A DNA stretch of 64,000 bases from Himantopus leucocephalus (taxonomy: Eukaryota > Chordata > Aves > Charadriiformes > Recurvirostridae): contig RSEF01000001.1 of NCBI GenBank assembly GCA_003993805.1, forward strand, positions 57,414,974 through 57,478,973, written 5' to 3'. Shown here piece after piece: positions 61,201 through 64,000 of the stretch. A model generated the notes under the pieces. That model was not told the DNA's origin and ran no database searches. It saw nothing but the letters and a program-made list of their open reading frames with translations. Positions within the stretch are counted from its first letter, which is position 1. Each line of letters opens with the position of its first letter. A program made the position numbers and the translations under genes.

Positions 61201-64000
61201 ATCTGTTTGTTGTAGATTTTTACGTTTCACAAGACATTAGGAAATGCAATACATAAACCATAGCCTGTGGCATGGTTTACTATGCCTTCCCCTTTCCCCT
61301 TTTAATACAAGAGAGGTAGTGGTCTGCATCTCTGCTTATATAACTGCAAAACCCTTTAATGAATCGATAATGAATACATTTCACAGTTTCTCTCCTGTAG
61401 TACAGCAAAAGACATAAACGGCACAACAATTTTAGTCAAAGTAATTAGATTATCTGCATGATTTCTTCAACCGTAAAATATAAGACACAAGAAAACCTTC
61501 ATGCCAACATATAATAATTCAACTTGAAAAGGTCACCATTTCAAATGAATAATTAAAAGAATATTTTTACTAAGTAAAATTTTAAGTTTATATCCTTTTC
61601 TTAGAAAAATGTGAATGATAGCTGGCAGACATACAAGATTTGCATTATTTCTGGAAAGGGTGTATATTTTATCAACTGTAACTGGAAAAAATTTAATAAA
61701 AGATGATGAATTTAAAATGAAAGCAAAGTTCATTTTCTGCACAAGAAACCAAATACCTCACGATGTATTTTGCATCAATTTTCCATTTTTGAGACAGTTT
61801 CTCTCAACGCAGAAATATTTTACACCTTTTTTCTGAGAGAAATGTTTACTAAACTTTTGCTTTTCATAACAGGAAAACATAACATACATGGATAGAAAAG
61901 GACTCAGCAAAAAAGGCAGAAAATGGGTATATTCAGGGTACAATCCTAAGAAGAATCCAGTCCAGCAGAACTTCGTTTATTGGACACATTATTTGCTTCA
62001 CTTTGGGTTTTTTGTCCATTGTTAATCTCAAGCAATGATCATCTCTAAGGACAAATTTAATTCTAGGCATAAGGAAATTACAGATATCTGTCAATACCAT
62101 TATTTGAGATTGATGATACTACGACAGGAAACTGTTTCATAGAAATCCAAACCTACAGTCTGACCGACACATTATAACACAAATTCTCTGTGAGTGACAT
62201 GCAGAGGGTCCCTGAGCAGCCACAGAACAGACTCTAAACTTAGCTGTATATTTAATATTAGCAATCCCGTAAGAGTTTCAACTCCAACCTGACTAGCCCT
62301 TGGACTAAAACTGGATGACCTGTCACTCTGATATTGCTGTTTGGATTTGTGGAACATCTCATGCAAACTGAAGTCCATAATGATTTTGTAGAATAATTTT
62401 AGTTGAGCCATAGAAGATCTTTCACGAGGTTGGAAAGTTGCCTAAGACAGGACTGTTACGATATCTTACATTACTCCAGGTCTTCTTCCTGATTTGATGT
62501 ATTACTATATGACGCATGAAAGGTTCATTAGGTCTCTCAAAAAAGTACTGAAGGCTTATCAGGCACTGGTAAATATGTAATTGCTGAAGAAACTTTTACA
62601 GGTTTTCTCAAGTGTTTAATAACAATAGCGCATGAATATATGCAATATAGAGCATAGGTTTTTGGAAAGAGTACAGTGTGCACAAATAGCTAAATGTACT
62701 TCAAACAGATTAATGGATAATTCATTTTTTTCTCAGAGAAAGTAGATATACCAAATTGATAGGAATCTAGGTCTCATGAGATACAAGTGCATTTGTTCAC
62801 GCCTGTCTGTAAATCTTCCCTATTTTTCAGAGTTTTTTTGACTCTGAATCAATATCTTTGTACATAGACGGAGCATAATCCCTTCAGGGTAGTGCCCAGT
62901 CAGTAGCAAGGCTGTAAGGAGGAGGGTAGGCTATATAGTGGACTTCCCTTGGGTGAGCAACTTTGAAAGGCTGGGCAAGCTCTTCAAAGAACAAATTGGC
63001 AATAAAATTATCTTAAACAAGATGAGAATTAAATCCTTGCTGAATTTTTCTTAGTTGTCTGAGAAATCATGAATTCCTCTGAAAAGCATTCCTGACTTTG
63101 CCTTCTTTCCCCCATAAGAAGAAAAACTGATATCAGAAAGGGACCTAGTGAAGCATAATCCCACTTTTTGAAAGGATTATGCATGATTGACTCCTGTATT
63201 TCCCATACATGGATAGACACAAACGTCTCTGCATCTTGTGTCCCCCACCAACAAAAACGTTCTGCCCACAATAAGGCAGCGCCAAATAATCAATATACCA
63301 GTTTCATGGTCAAACTGCTTCTTCCTTACCTTACTATAAACAGCATGGAAGTTAGGCTGCCAGTGATGAGAAGTGCTTGGCTCAATGCCTAGCAACAGTG
63401 TAGGCAAAATTCAGTTTTTGAGTGGCTCCCCAGACACATTTCCTCATGTAGCTGTTGGTACTGTGTCTAACTATCTCCACGGCCCCAGCACTGGATGATT
63501 ATAGCATTGCTGGTCCCACTGCGCTCTCTCCTCCAACTCTGTCCCCTGCCAGTATAACTACATGTCTGAGCCCATCAACACAACATACGGTTGCTCCACA
63601 AGGGGAAAGAAAATAAGAAGAAACACAGTCAGCTTGCCACCTTGTCCTCATCCTTGATTATCACCTCATTGCTAAAGTACCCTGTTATCTGCAAGACTTT
63701 TTTACCCTCCTTCTTCCTCCAAAGGCAGTTTTAAGGCAAAGGCAAGGGAAGGCACAGAGCAGAGCCAGGATTGTGGGGACTAGGGTGAAGTCTTTCATTA
63801 TGGGAACATGCAGCTCTTTAGATCTCCTTGTTCTTCGCAAGTCCAGCAGACTTATCTTAGGGGGGCTGCTTGGACTGTTTTCCCGAGCTAGTGCAGGTGG
63901 AAACTGGAGCAGGTGCTATTGATTTGAGACTGGAAGGCTATCTCTTCATTTTGCTAGTCTATGATTCAGTGCTAGCCCCACCACTGTGCTGCTGCAGGCA
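61201..64000 (-). other. ANKS1B: upstream intronic DNA of full-length ANKS1B
   Basis: No exon or repeat recognised. If the ankyrin-repeat isoform is made, this is its intron before the SAM1 exon; for the short isoform it is 5' flanking DNA. The sequence becomes slightly less AT-rich after 63.4 kb, but no coding signal is visible. Confidence 0.6.

Noticed and set aside
1..64000. CRISPR arrays, tRNA, rRNA, prophage or operon-like systems
   Set aside because: No regular direct repeats with spacers, no tRNA-like cloverleaf with A/B boxes noticed, and the sequence is plainly vertebrate intron.

Overview
This window is vertebrate nuclear DNA, almost certainly from a bird. It is AT-rich and intron-dominated. 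It carries several CR1 LINE copies, an avian-style endogenous retrovirus solo LTR and simple repeats, and has no prokaryotic-style gene packing. The one gene I can support is ANKS1B (also called AIDA-1 or EB-1), on the minus strand. It encodes a neuronal postsynaptic scaffold with ankyrin repeats, two SAM domains and a PTB domain.

Three coding exons are present, read right to left: exon A (60604-60404), exon B (32939-32841) and exon C (20552-20400). All have canonical GT-AG junctions and are in phase 0. Together they encode 151 residues: a short unique N-terminus starting MWQCH, all of SAM1, and most of SAM2. The N-terminus matches my recollection of the short AIDA-1 isoform, so an internal promoter should lie just right of 60604. 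The end of SAM2 and the PTB domain lie beyond the left edge. The ankyrin-repeat part lies beyond the right edge.

Layout: 1-20399 is intron, with a solo LTR at 249-972, a CR1 scrap near 2530, decayed CR1/L3-type LINE pieces at 13.5-14.8 kb, and a CR1 copy at 16.99-17.27 kb broken by a 100-N gap. 20400-20552 is exon C. 20553-32840 is intron, with GC-richer unidentified blocks at 23.0-23.5, 25.2-25.5 and 26.2-28.0 kb. 32841-32939 is exon B. 32940-60403 is a 27-kb intron with two clear CR1 copies (41.46 and 43.7 kb), two intact-looking RFX X-box palindromes (42.86 and 57.93 kb) and a pyrimidine microsatellite (47.4 kb). 60404-60604 is exon A. 60605-64000 is the putative AIDA-1 promoter/5' UTR followed by intron of the full-length transcript.

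I found no evidence of a previously undescribed biological system. The observations most worth checking are the composite first exon with its alternative promoter, the two X-box motifs, and the mis-sized assembly gap that can be measured against a second CR1 copy in the same window. Nearly all other open reading frames are chance or repeat-derived.
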